From: Deltaproteobacteria bacterium
Lineage (GTDB): Bacteria > Desulfobacterota > Desulfobulbia > Desulfobulbales > SURF-16
DNA length: 23,087 nucleotides
Direction of reading: 5' to 3'
Assembly: GCA_029939635.1 (NCBI GenBank)
Contig: JAOZSN010000014.1
Coordinates: 1 to 23,087, forward strand
This document shows, piece by piece, positions 16,150-23,087 of this stretch. Numbering within the stretch: the stretch's first letter is position 1; each line of letters starts with the position of its first letter. The notes under the pieces were generated by a model. The model ran no database searches. It was not told where the DNA came from and saw only the letters and a program-made list of their open reading frames with translations. A program made the position numbers and the translations under genes.

Positions 16150-16350
16150 TTGGAAACCATTAAAATAAATGGGATGAAATGCCCTCACTGTTCCTCATCC
16201 GTCACAAAATCTCTGGACGCCATTGAGGGACTAAACGATATCAACGTCGATCTCGATAACAATGAAGCATCTTTCACCAACAGCGGCAATGTGGATCGTC
16301 AAACCATAAAAGATGCTATCAGCAAAATTGGTTTTGAGCCCGCAGAATAG
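16150..16350 (+). CDS. copZ: CopZ-like copper chaperone (single HMA domain)
   Basis: A small cytosolic metallochaperone expected to bind Cu(I) and pass it to CopA. I start it at TTG 16150 because AAGGAG (16137-16142) sits seven bases upstream and the product then begins METIKINGMKCPHC, a standard HMA-domain opening; the 66-residue length is right for CopZ. The longer frame from ATG 16060 would add 30 residues unlike any chaperone and would run through the copA promoter region. The metal site is CPHC in GMKCPHCSSSV; the rest follows the beta-alpha-beta-beta-alpha-beta pattern, ending KDAISKIGFEP. It is divergent from copA across 145 bases. An alternative is a mercury-type HMA protein, but the neighbouring copA favours copper. 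Confidence 0.82.
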   Translation: METIKINGMKCPHCSSSVTKSLDAIEGLNDINVDLDNNEASFTNSGNVDRQTIKDAISKIGFEPAE

Positions 16351-16455
16351 CCTTGCCCCTTACATATAGAGGGATCTAAAAGTCTTTTTATTTCCCGGGA
16401 ATACCTAAAATAATTTGACGCAGAGGCGGTCATATTACTATGATTACTAGGATAT

Positions 16456-16479
16456 GGGGATTTCACCTAGCAAATCCCC
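16456..16479. repeat. Stem-loop between copZ and the hybrid kinase
   Basis: GGGGATTT (16456-16463) and AAATCCCC (16472-16479) form a perfect 8-bp stem with an 8-base loop. No T-run follows on either strand, so it is not a classical terminator. The surrounding gap (16351-16575) has no other structure I can support, and no clear promoter for the kinase. Confidence 0.4.
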
Positions 16480-16575
16480 CATGAACCCCATTTTCCATAT
16501 TGATATTACGACTCTAAACCTTGGTGCTCTTCCTTTCTTTCGCACCACAGCCTATGAGTCAGGTACATAATTACC

Positions 16576-19275
16576 ATGCAGGAGATTAGGACAGACAAGC
16601 CACATGTTCTTTATCTTGACGCTGATCAAGATAAAGGCTGTCACTTCCAAGAGCAGTATGACCACTGCTTTAAGGTAAGTATAGCTCTAAACTGCCAGGA
16701 GGCCAGCCAGGTTCTGCGGGATAAAGAAATCCATGCCGTTCTTGCCACCACCTCCGCTGGCACCGAGACTATTCTTCAGTTTTTTACAGATATCTCAGCT
16801 AGCTTCAAAGATATTTTCCGCCTCTTAATACTGACCGAACCCGACTGTGAAATCCTCCAACGGGCCATCAACACCGCCCATATCCACCACGCCTTTATCG
16901 CTCCTGTGAGCGAAAAGGAATTGCGTACCGTTATCCAGCAGGAAATGGGCAATCTCCGTCAAGAACAACGCCTTGCTACCCAAATTCGTCAGGTAGAACT
17001 AGAAGAGGCCAGCCGCCAAGCCGAGACTGCCAGCAAAAGCAAGAGTGCTTTTCTGTCAAAGATGAGCCACGAAATCCGTACACCGCTCAATGCGGTGATC
17101 GGCATGACCCACCTTATCCTTAATACTGAAATTAGCACCAAACAGCAGGACTATCTGGAAAAAATTGACCAGGCCTCCCATAATCTGCTGAATATTGTAA
17201 ACGACATCCTTGATCTTTCCAAGATCGAAGCAGGAAAGTTGGAACTGGAATCAGCGGCCTTCAACCTGGATGAAATTATCCAGCGAGCCTCTGACATCAT
17301 CTCTGCCAACCAGACCAACCCAGAAGTTGAACTTATTATTGCCACCCAGGAAAATTTACCATGCAATCTCATGGGTGATCCCCAGCGCCTCAACCAAATC
17401 CTTATCAATCTAATCAATAACGCCGCCAAATTTACCCATCAGGGTGAAATCATTGTCAACACGGAACTGATCCAAGAAACAAAACACGACGTATCCCTAC
17501 GCTTTGCAGTGATGGATACCGGCATAGGAATGACCCCAAGCCAGCAGGCCGAAATTTTCAAGGCATTCAGCCAGCTTAACTGTACCAACCAGCCTGAAGA
17601 AGGCACGGGTCTGGGTCTAACCATCAGTCGTCTGCTTGTCAGCCTCATGGGGGGCAAGTTGCAGGTGGAGAGCCAGGTGGGACAAGGATCCACCTTCAGC
17701 TTTGAGCTTACATTTGCCAAGGCTGACGAAGACACAGCCTATGGACTCCAACTCCCCAAAAGTTTACGTAATCTTCGCGTCCTGGTAGTGGATGACAATA
17801 GCACTGTCCAAAGAATTTTCCAGATCAGTCTCAAGGCCATGGGCCTCTCATCCCAACTGGCAGCAAGTGGCGAGCAGGCCCTTACTGCGACCCAAAAGGC
17901 GGAGGCAGAAAAAAGGCCCTTTGATCTTATTTTAATGGACTGGAAGATGGAGGGCATGGATGGCCTGGAGTGCGCCAATATTATTAAAAGAAGTTCAGCA
18001 GCTGATAGCCGTCCGGCCATTATTATTGTCACAGCCTATGGCCAAGACGAAATTATCCGTAAGACAGAAAGCATGGGTATGAATGGCCTACTTTTCAAAC
18101 CAGTGAATCGCAAGGCTCTGGCCAAGGCCATCGGCCAGGCCTTTAAGAAGAAGAGTGCCCCTAGCAGCCCCCGAAGAGATCTCCCCACTCCCCAGGAACA
18201 GATCCTACTGAACAAGACCGCAAATCGTCACATCCTGCTGGTTGAGGATAATATCTTAAACCAACAGGTGGCCAAGGAACTTCTTGAGTCTTGGGGTATT
18301 CTCGTCACCACGGCCCTCAATGGCGCTGAAGCCGTGGAACGTGTCAAGCAACAAGAGTTTGACCTTGTTCTCATGGATATCCAGATGCCAGTCATGGATG
18401 GTCTCACCGCCAGTCGACATATTAGAGATCTGGAACATGCTGGATTAGGGCCTCTACAGGACAAAGCAATGCCCATCTTGGCCATGACAGCCTATGCCAT
18501 GTCCAGCGACAAGGCACGTTGCCTTGAAGCGGGGATGAATGGTCACGTCAGCAAACCCATTGACCCCAACGAGCTGATGAGCTCAATGTTAAAATGGCTA
18601 CCTTTACCTGCAACCCCCGAAAAACATACGCTAACAATGCCCAGTCAGGGAGCGACATCTTCACTTAATCTTCAACAATTACCTGAATCACTCCCAGGCA
18701 TAGAGATTGAATCGTCCCTACGACGCTTAGCCGGCAATAGGCGACTCCTGCGCAGCCTCCTCATCCAATTTGCCAGTGATTATCGCGAAATTCTGCCCAT
18801 TATTGGCAAGTATATCGCCAATGACCAGTTCGACGAAGCGCAAAAATTAGTGCGCACACTAAAGAGTGTGTCAGGCAATATCGGTGCCGTTGCTGTCAGT
18901 GAGACAGCCTCCAACCTGGAGGCTGATATGCGAGGCAAACGGGCCTATATTAATGACCTATTCAGCAATCTCCAACAAACCATGATTCCCTTGCAAATTG
19001 CCCTGGCCTCTGAATTTCCAGAGTTAGCCTTCCAGTCGGAAGCAACCAATGGTCAGAACATCCCACCAGATCAGATTACGCAATTGAGGCAACTTGCTAA
19101 TCTGGTAGCAAGTCACGCCCCAGAGTCTCGAGCCCTCTTTTACACCCTGCGTCATACCCTGCTCAGCATTGATAACGACGAGGCTTGGGTACTCCAGGAA
19201 CTTTTAGAGCAACAAGAGTATAATGATGCAGAGGCTATTTTAACAGATATGCTGACGACGATATCCAACCACTAG
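16576..19275 (+). CDS. Five-domain hybrid sensor kinase with HPt lacking its histidine
   Basis: An 899-residue cytoplasmic hybrid kinase. Order: an N-terminal receiver-like domain (about 8-130), a coiled segment (about 130-155), HisKA with His165 in MSHEIRTPLNAVIG, HATPase (NLINNAAKF, DTGIGM, GTGLGL), receiver 1 from about 398 with Asp455 in LMDWKMEGMDG, receiver 2 from about 552 with Asp601 in LMDIQMPVMDG, and a C-terminal HPt domain at about 715-810. Two domains are degenerate. The N-terminal receiver reads AVLATTSAG where the phospho-Asp should be. The HPt motif, normally A-H-T-L-K-G, reads V-R-T-L-K-S with Arg760 (codon CGC) replacing His, although the following SGNIGA and helix are well kept. 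Phosphorelay through HPt is thus unlikely. Architecture resembles BarA/ArcB-like kinases without a membrane sensor. No output regulator is adjacent. The ATG has only a weak ribosome binding site. Confidence 0.93.
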   Translation: MQEIRTDKPHVLYLDADQDKGCHFQEQYDHCFKVSIALNCQEASQVLRDKEIHAVLATTSAGTETILQFFTDISASFKDIFRLLILTEPDCEILQRAINTAHIHHAFIAPVSEKELRTVIQQEMGNLRQEQRLATQIRQVELEEASRQAETASKSKSAFLSKMSHEIRTPLNAVIGMTHLILNTEISTKQQDYLEKIDQASHNLLNIVNDILDLSKIEAGKLELESAAFNLDEIIQRASDIISANQTNPEVELIIATQENLPCNLMGDPQRLNQILINLINNAAKFTHQGEIIVNTELIQETKHDVSLRFAVMDTGIGMTPSQQAEIFKAFSQLNCTNQPEEGTGLGLTISRLLVSLMGGKLQVESQVGQGSTFSFELTFAKADEDTAYGLQLPKSLRNLRVLVVDDNSTVQRIFQISLKAMGLSSQLAASGEQALTATQKAEAEKRPFDLILMDWKMEGMDGLECANIIKRSSAADSRPAIIIVTAYGQDEIIRKTESMGMNGLLFKPVNRKALAKAIGQAFKKKSAPSSPRRDLPTPQEQILLNKTANRHILLVEDNILNQQVAKELLESWGILVTTALNGAEAVERVKQQEFDLVLMDIQMPVMDGLTASRHIRDLEHAGLGPLQDKAMPILAMTAYAMSSDKARCLEAGMNGHVSKPIDPNELMSSMLKWLPLPATPEKHTLTMPSQGATSSLNLQQLPESLPGIEIESSLRRLAGNRRLLRSLLIQFASDYREILPIIGKYIANDQFDEAQKLVRTLKSVSGNIGAVAVSETASNLEADMRGKRAYINDLFSNLQQTMIPLQIALASEFPELAFQSEATNGQNIPPDQITQLRQLANLVASHAPESRALFYTLRHTLLSIDNDEAWVLQELLEQQEYNDAEAILTDMLTTISNH

Positions 19276-19323
19276 CACACTGTAATCTTTTTTGAATACG
19301 CAGCTGGATTGTAGGAGCGAGCC

Positions 19324-19971
19324 CTATTCGCCAGAAAGCTGTGCCAGTAAATGCTCAGCCAGTTTGGTGGTTACATCCTCGATAATGGCCTGCAACAATT
19401 TCGAAGAATCACCACCATAATCACCCTTAGCCAACGAACCTTTCGCAACGAGACGAAGGGACGGTTTGGCCTGGCCTGGCTCGAAAACTTCCACCACTAC
19501 GGTCACCGAGGCCTTACCTGCCCCCATAATACCGATGAGATATCGGGCAACACGACTGCCAGGGTTTGCCTCAACCACCATGGCCTGGACGGTCAAAGAC
19601 TTTGAATCTAAACCACTGCCATTGCTATATGCCTGCAGAGAACGGCTCAAAGTCTCACTAAGGGTTTCCTGGAGTTGAGTAGGAGCAATTTTCTTAGTCT
19701 CCACTAGGAAGCGATTTTCTTGCGGCCTGACAACAAGAAATGCGTTGGCTGGCAAGATAGCGCCTTTAACCCGAGCCAGCCAAATTTCTCCGATTACCAC
19801 CTCTTCCATATCTGCAAGATAGAGCTTGCTATCAAACTTAAGGTTCGCAAAATCAGCAAGAGCAGGAGTTGTCGCAACAAACTGAGGCCCTGTTGGGCCA
19901 CCACCTTTGCCACAGCCGACAAAACACAGCACTCCTAAAAGGAGAAAAACAAGATAGGAAAAACGAAACAT
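19324..19971 (-). CDS. Putative lipoprotein with DUF4410-like domain
   Basis: A 215-residue predicted lipoprotein. I start at 19971 (MFRFSYLVFLLLGVLCFVGC), with GGAG five bases upstream; the frame extends eight codons further to 19995, but those residues would spoil the signal peptide. The signal ends at VGC, giving lipidated Cys20 by signal peptidase II, followed by a Gly-rich linker. The mature part has MGAGKASVTVVVEVFEPG and GDYGGDSSKLLQ, a pattern I associate with DUF4410 proteins: beta-rich envelope lipoproteins of unknown function. The Phe at the -3 lipobox position is atypical. It lies downstream of rpmB on the same strand, but a terminator at 20100-20133 separates them, so it probably has its own promoter. 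Confidence 0.65.
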   Translation of the reverse strand: MFRFSYLVFLLLGVLCFVGCGKGGGPTGPQFVATTPALADFANLKFDSKLYLADMEEVVIGEIWLARVKGAILPANAFLVVRPQENRFLVETKKIAPTQLQETLSETLSRSLQAYSNGSGLDSKSLTVQAMVVEANPGSRVARYLIGIMGAGKASVTVVVEVFEPGQAKPSLRLVAKGSLAKGDYGGDSSKLLQAIIEDVTTKLAEHLLAQLSGE

Positions 19972-20099
19972 AAGGTCTCCGAGCTCTTCACTCATTCAAG
20001 CAAAGTTGAAACGCAATTATCCAACGAAAGCGCATTAGTACCAATAACTCGCTCTGTAACAATGCAGCAGGGCAGTTACATTGAAACAAAACAACCTAA

Positions 20100-20133
20100 A
20101 AAAGCCTGTATGGGATATCCCACACAGGCTTTT
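20100..20133 (-). terminator. Rho-independent terminator of rpmB
   Basis: AAAGCCTGT (20101-20109) pairs with ACAGGCTTT (20124-20132), and inside it TGGGAT pairs with ATCCCA (20111-20122), with one mismatch between the two helices. On the minus strand the stem ends in a run of six T, and it begins about 28 bases after the rpmB stop. A shorter T-run on the plus strand could give weak termination the other way. Confidence 0.85.
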
Positions 20134-20160
20134 CAAAATTCTCCAGAACTGCTGGTACTA

Positions 20161-20367
20161 CTATACAGATTTTACCAAAGGCTTAGTTACTGCGCCAGAG
20201 CGCAGACAACGTGTACAGACCCGCATGCGCTTTGAATTACCAGTGCTAGTAGCAACCCGAACCCTTTGCAGGTTTGGGAGCCAACGGCGACGGGTCTTAT
20301 TATGGGCATGGCTGACATTATTGCCAGTTACAGGTTTCTTTCCGCAGATTTCACATTCACGAGCCAT
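20161..20367 (-). CDS. rpmB: 50S ribosomal protein L28
   Basis: Small basic protein of the large ribosomal subunit, 68 residues from ATG 20367, which has AGGAG upstream. It opens MARECEICGKKPVTGNNVSHAHNKTRRRW, the L28 signature. It is a zinc-ribbon (C+) form with Cys5, Cys8, Cys51 and Cys54 (CEIC and CTRC), so it should bind zinc; many bacteria have Cys-free copies used under zinc shortage. A longer frame to 20475 is not credible because the extra residues are unlike L28. It is monocistronic: a candidate promoter lies about 95 bases upstream and a terminator directly downstream. rpmG, which is often adjacent to rpmB, is not found here. Confidence 0.96.
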   Translation of the reverse strand: MARECEICGKKPVTGNNVSHAHNKTRRRWLPNLQRVRVATSTGNSKRMRVCTRCLRSGAVTKPLVKSV

Positions 20368-20458
20368 TTGTTTTTCTCCTAATATATGTAGCGCCCCTGC
20401 CAGGCAGGAACGAGGACAACCCAATTTTCTCTCCCAGCCAAGGAAGAGTAAAAACGAT

Positions 20459-20489
20459 CTTATATACATTCCCAACAGCTATTTGGCAA
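20459..20489 (-). promoter_or_regulatory. Candidate rpmB promoter
   Basis: On the minus strand TTGCCA (complement of 20484-20489, five of six matches to -35) is followed by TATATA after 17 bases (20461-20466) or TATAAG after 19 bases (20459-20464). Placement about 95 bases before the rpmB start leaves a structured leader. Confidence 0.5.
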
Positions 20490-20583
20490 GTTTTTTCTCC
20501 CCCCAAATAAACCTTTGTGGATTTAGAAAAAAGGGAACTTTTGTCCCAGCTTAACCATCTGACAAAATTCATAGCCAATTAAT

Positions 20584-20613
20584 TTGACACCCTCTTTTCG
20601 TCCATGGTACAAG
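20584..20613 (+). promoter_or_regulatory. Candidate resB promoter
   Basis: A perfect -35 hexamer TTGACA (20584-20589) with TACAAG (20608-20613) 18 bases on, matching four of six -10 positions. It is about 55 bases before the resB start and correctly oriented. Confidence 0.4.
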
Positions 20614-20668
20614 AAACTCTCTTTTCCGTCACAATCTTCTTTTTTTATTCCCCCTACTCCCAGACTTT

Positions 20669-22045
20669 ATGAAACAGAAAAAAAATAGTATTTGGCTCTT
20701 CTTTTCCTCAGTTAAGCTGGCTCTCTTTGTTCTCTTTGTGTTGGCTGCTGCCTCCATTTTGGGCACCATCATTCCCCAAGGGGAGTCCCCGGCTCAATTC
20801 ACCGCCTTTTATAGTCGAGTGCTCGCAAATTTCATGGCGACCCCTGGTAATCTGCCGGCAATTTTAACGCAGATCACCATGCAGTTAAGCCTGGACAACA
20901 TGTACACAGCCCTCTGGTTTGAGGCCCTTGTCGGTCTGCTGGCGATAAACCTCATTGTCTGCTCCATTGAACGACTGCCCGCGGTCTGGAAGATTGTAAC
21001 TCTGGATAATCTGTCACTCTCCACCGGCAAAATCAACTCCATGCCCTTCCGGCACGAGTTTTCCAGTTCAACAGAAAGTGAAAAAAGCGCTGAGCAGCTA
21101 AAAGAAACCATGGCAGCAGCTGGCTGGAAAACCAGTAGCACCACAGATGACAAGGGAGACACTATTCTTTTCAGCCAGAAAAGCCCTTGGAGCAGAATGG
21201 GTGTCTACGTTGTCCATTTTTCTATCTTGGTCATTATTGTTGGAGCACTTATCGGCTCTAACTTTGGGCATAGCGGTGGCATAAATATCCCCGAGACCTA
21301 TGACACAGATAAAATTTTTGAATTTAAAACCGGCACCCCCATCCCCCTTGGTTTTACGGTTCGCTGTGACTGGTTCACCATGACCCGCTACCACACTGGG
21401 GCACCGAAAGAATATCAATCAGAACTGGTTATTTCAGAGAACGGCAAAGAAATGGCCCGTAAGGTTATTGAGGTGAACCACCCCATGTCTTATAAAGGCT
21501 GGACATTCTATCAATCCAGCTTTGAGCCCCACAAGAAAATACTCATCAACGTAACGAATAATCAGACCGGTAGCCAGGAACGTTTTCTGACCACTGCCAG
21601 GGAAGCTGTGCGCTGGCCAGCCGAAAATTTGCTCTTTGGTATCCAAGAGGTTCTACCCACTGAAATCCCCATGACCTATCGCTATCGCCTGCTGGTCTCT
21701 GACGAAACTAAGGGCCAACAGACCCTGCTCATTGATGATAATGGCAAGGAACTCTTTAAACAGGGAGATGGTACTGACTACACCTTCCATGTCAAAGAAT
21801 TCTTCTCCACCGGCCTGCAGGTTTCCAAGGATCCAGGTGTCTGGGTGGTGTATCTTGGCTGTACTTTAATGCTCATTGGCCTGTACATAGCGTTTTTCAT
21901 GTCTCACCAACGGATCTGGCTGATTATCAGTGGTAAAAACATCATGGTCAGCGGCAGTAGCAATAAAAACAAACAAGGCTTCAGCACTACCTTTAATAAC
22001 ATCACTGAGAAAATCAGTAATCAGCAGAATATCGAGGCGCGTTAA
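20669..22045 (+). CDS. resB: Cytochrome c biogenesis protein ResB (Ccs1)
   Basis: Membrane subunit of the system II cytochrome c synthase; with CcsA it exports heme and attaches it to CxxCH motifs of exported apocytochromes. The 458-residue protein has the ResB arrangement: a helix at about 14-34 ending in LGTIIPQGE (the ResB N-terminal signature), a second near 82-100 (ALVGLLAINLIVC), a third near 178-196 containing VVHFSILVI with a conserved histidine, a large periplasmic domain (about 200-390, with HPMSYKGWTFYQSSF), and a last helix near 394-412. The C-terminal tail is polar. Its TAA stop overlaps the ATG of ccsA by one base, so the two are translationally coupled. No ribosome binding site is evident before the ATG. 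Confidence 0.93.
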   Translation: MKQKKNSIWLFFSSVKLALFVLFVLAAASILGTIIPQGESPAQFTAFYSRVLANFMATPGNLPAILTQITMQLSLDNMYTALWFEALVGLLAINLIVCSIERLPAVWKIVTLDNLSLSTGKINSMPFRHEFSSSTESEKSAEQLKETMAAAGWKTSSTTDDKGDTILFSQKSPWSRMGVYVVHFSILVIIVGALIGSNFGHSGGINIPETYDTDKIFEFKTGTPIPLGFTVRCDWFTMTRYHTGAPKEYQSELVISENGKEMARKVIEVNHPMSYKGWTFYQSSFEPHKKILINVTNNQTGSQERFLTTAREAVRWPAENLLFGIQEVLPTEIPMTYRYRLLVSDETKGQQTLLIDDNGKELFKQGDGTDYTFHVKEFFSTGLQVSKDPGVWVVYLGCTLMLIGLYIAFFMSHQRIWLIISGKNIMVSGSSNKNKQGFSTTFNNITEKISNQQNIEAR

Positions 22046-22875
22046 TGGACAGTTCACAGCTTTTAGGTATTTCCATCTTTGGCTATCTTCTGGCTTCGGC
22101 CATTTATATTGGTGCCATGCTCTTCCGCTCAGATAAGACAGGGATCGCTGGTACTATTATCACTATACTCACCCTCGTAGTACAGACTGGAGCCCTGGGA
22201 CTACGCTGGTATGAATCGTATCAAATCGGTGCTGGTCATGCGCCATTGACCAATATGTTTGAATCCCTGGTCTTTTTCTCCTGGTCCATTGCCGCCTTTT
22301 ACCTGTTGCTGGAATGGAAATTTAAAAACCGGGTCATTGGTGCCTTTGCCATGCCATTTGCCGCCTTTTCCATGGCCTATGCCTCCTATGGCGGTTTCAA
22401 TCAGGAGATCAATCCTCTCATTCCTGCCCTGCAATCAAACTGGCTCATTGCCCATGTGGTAACCTGTTTTATTGGCTATGCCGCATTTGCTGTGGCCTGT
22501 GGCCTGGGCATTATGTACCTATTGAAGGACTCTTTAGGACAAGGTTTTTCCTCCCTGCTGCCGGATCATAAGACCATTGATGATATGATTCATAATACCA
22601 TGATCTTTGGCTTTCTCTGGCTCACCGCTGGCATCATAACCGGCGCGGTCTGGGCCAATTCAGCCTGGGGTACTTACTGGAGTTGGGACCCCAAAGAAAC
22701 CTGGTCTCTCATCACCTGGTTTTTCTATGCTGCGGTACTCCATGCCCGTCTGACGCGCGGCTGGCAAGGCAAAACCATTGCCCTACTGGCCATCGGTGGT
22801 TTTTTATGTGTGATTTTTACATATTACGGGGTTAACTTTCTTCTTTCCGGCCTACATAGTTATGGGTCAAATTAG
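22045..22875 (+). CDS. ccsA: Cytochrome c biogenesis protein CcsA (ResC)
   Basis: Multi-helix inner-membrane protein that channels and presents heme, in complex with ResB, for covalent attachment to exported c-type cytochromes. The 276-residue product has about eight hydrophobic segments. The heme-handling WWD motif is canonical: WGTYWSWDPKETWS with Trp208, Trp212, Trp214 and Asp215. Conserved histidines flank it: HAPLTNMFESLVFF near 61 and LLHARL-type AVLHARL after the motif, plus LIAHVVTCFIGYAAFA. Length and spacing match the CcsA family rather than CcmC or CcmF. The start overlaps resB (TAATG), with GAGG a few bases upstream inside resB. The following gene encodes an exported protein, possibly a cytochrome client, but it is cut by the window edge. 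Confidence 0.94.
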   Translation: MDSSQLLGISIFGYLLASAIYIGAMLFRSDKTGIAGTIITILTLVVQTGALGLRWYESYQIGAGHAPLTNMFESLVFFSWSIAAFYLLLEWKFKNRVIGAFAMPFAAFSMAYASYGGFNQEINPLIPALQSNWLIAHVVTCFIGYAAFAVACGLGIMYLLKDSLGQGFSSLLPDHKTIDDMIHNTMIFGFLWLTAGIITGAVWANSAWGTYWSWDPKETWSLITWFFYAAVLHARLTRGWQGKTIALLAIGGFLCVIFTYYGVNFLLSGLHSYGSN

Positions 22876-22948
22876 CGCTATAGGTTTAAGGGTTGATTAT
22901 TCTTGACAAATAAAAGGGAAAGGAATAAGCAAACGGGTAGTTTAAATT

Positions 22949-22954
22949 TATAAT
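22949..22954 (+). promoter_or_regulatory. Possible -10 element for the edge gene
   Basis: TATAAT in a very AT-rich stretch, about 70 bases before the ATG at 23026. A perfect TTGACA at 22913-22918 is 30 bases away, too far to pair with it, so the full promoter is unclear. The separate spacing does suggest that the edge gene may have its own promoter. Confidence 0.3.
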
Positions 22955-23025
22955 ACTATAGTTTTTGTTTTACTATTTCCATTTTAGGTTATGGAAATCA
23001 CACTCATTATTAGGGAGAAAGAGAA

Positions 23026-23087
23026 ATGAAAAAATCACTCATCTATGCTGCTGCTTTTGCCATGATGTTCACATTCAGTGTTGGTGG
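23026..23087 (+). CDS. Start of an exported protein (partial, runs off the window)
   Basis: Only 20 complete codons are visible. They read MKKSLIYAAAFAMMFTFSVG, a typical Sec signal peptide with a basic start and hydrophobic core, so the product is exported. The ATG is preceded by a purine-rich AGGGAGAAAGAG ribosome binding site, one of the strongest in the window. The 150-base gap from ccsA contains possible promoter elements. Because it follows resB-ccsA, a c-type cytochrome is a reasonable guess, but no CxxCH motif is in view and the identity is open. Confidence 0.65.
   Translation, partial: MKKSLIYAAAFAMMFTFSVG

Larger units (their letters stand above)
20368..20668. other. Divergent rpmB-resB intergenic region
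   Basis: This 301-base gap contains the rpmB 5' leader and candidate promoters for both flanking genes, entered separately. The leader contains a tight palindrome, CCTGCC-A-GGCAGG (20396-20408), about 30 bases before the rpmB start. A small GGGA...TCCC hairpin lies near 20533-20547. I see no further gene: the open frames here lack starts with ribosome binding sites and resemble no protein I know. Confidence 0.5.

Noticed and set aside
16456..16479. Terminator for copZ
   Set aside because: The stem is perfect but no T-run follows on either strand, so I list it only as a stem-loop.
20368..20475. N-terminal extension of rpmB
   Set aside because: L28 begins MARECEIC, and AGGAG directly precedes that ATG; the extension covers leader sequence.
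20081..20554. 157-codon open frame opposite rpmB
   Set aside because: It runs antisense through the rpmB terminator, rpmB itself and its leader; rpmB is certain and the product resembles nothing.
22913..22954. TTGACA and TATAAT as a single promoter for the edge gene
   Set aside because: The spacer is 30 bases, far from the 16-19 that sigma-70 promoters use.
1..23087. CRISPR arrays, insertion sequences, prophage or toxin-antitoxin modules
   Set aside because: I saw no regularly spaced repeats, transposase or integrase motifs, phage genes or toxin-antitoxin-like pairs on either strand; the tRNA gene has no integrase beside it and I noticed no partial duplicate of its 3' end.

Overview
The window is a stretch of ordinary bacterial chromosome of middling G+C content. 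It carries housekeeping, envelope, signalling and metal-handling genes on both strands, with short gaps. Cytochrome c biogenesis of the ResB/CcsA (system II) type, hybrid sensor kinases, SEC-C and PilZ proteins and the general codon style suggest an anaerobic Gram-negative of the Desulfobacterota, perhaps a Desulfobulbales relative such as Desulfotalea. This placement is my inference from protein style; no 16S or other taxonomic marker lies in the window.

Layout. 1-4400 (+): a divergent class A penicillin-binding protein, a SEC-C zinc-motif protein and two overlapping VanZ-like membrane proteins. 4512-6769 (+): hemC (tetrapyrrole synthesis) and bioA (biotin synthesis). 6920-8934 (+): a PAS/histidine kinase/receiver hybrid that looks 5'-truncated, and a small unknown gene. 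8950-11554: ilvY (-) and ilvC (+), divergently arranged as in enteric bacteria, with a strong terminator after ilvC. 11798-11930: a shared two-way terminator and a tRNA-Leu(UAA) gene on the minus strand. 12071-13451 (+): a divergent PRPP synthetase and a PilZ-like protein. 13521-16350: copA (-) and a small CopZ-like chaperone (+), divergently transcribed. 16576-19275 (+): a five-domain hybrid sensor kinase whose HPt domain has lost its histidine. 19324-20367 (-): a DUF4410-like lipoprotein and rpmB (ribosomal protein L28), separated by a terminator. 20669-22875 (+): resB and ccsA, followed by the first 20 codons of an exported protein cut off by the window edge.

Working together: IlvY is expected to control ilvC, the shared step of valine/isoleucine synthesis. 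CopZ would hand Cu(I) to CopA for export. ResB and CcsA together deliver and attach heme to exported c-type cytochromes, and hemC supplies tetrapyrrole for heme. The two hybrid kinases have no adjacent output regulator, so their targets cannot be read from context.

I did not find a clearly new multi-gene system. The most useful oddities are the HPt domain with Arg in place of His, the apparently truncated hybrid kinase, the non-canonical PRPP synthetase, the enteric-type ilvY-ilvC pair, and the PBP with an altered glycosyltransferase motif. Many genes start without a recognisable Shine-Dalgarno sequence, so several start codons rest on homology rather than on a ribosome binding site.
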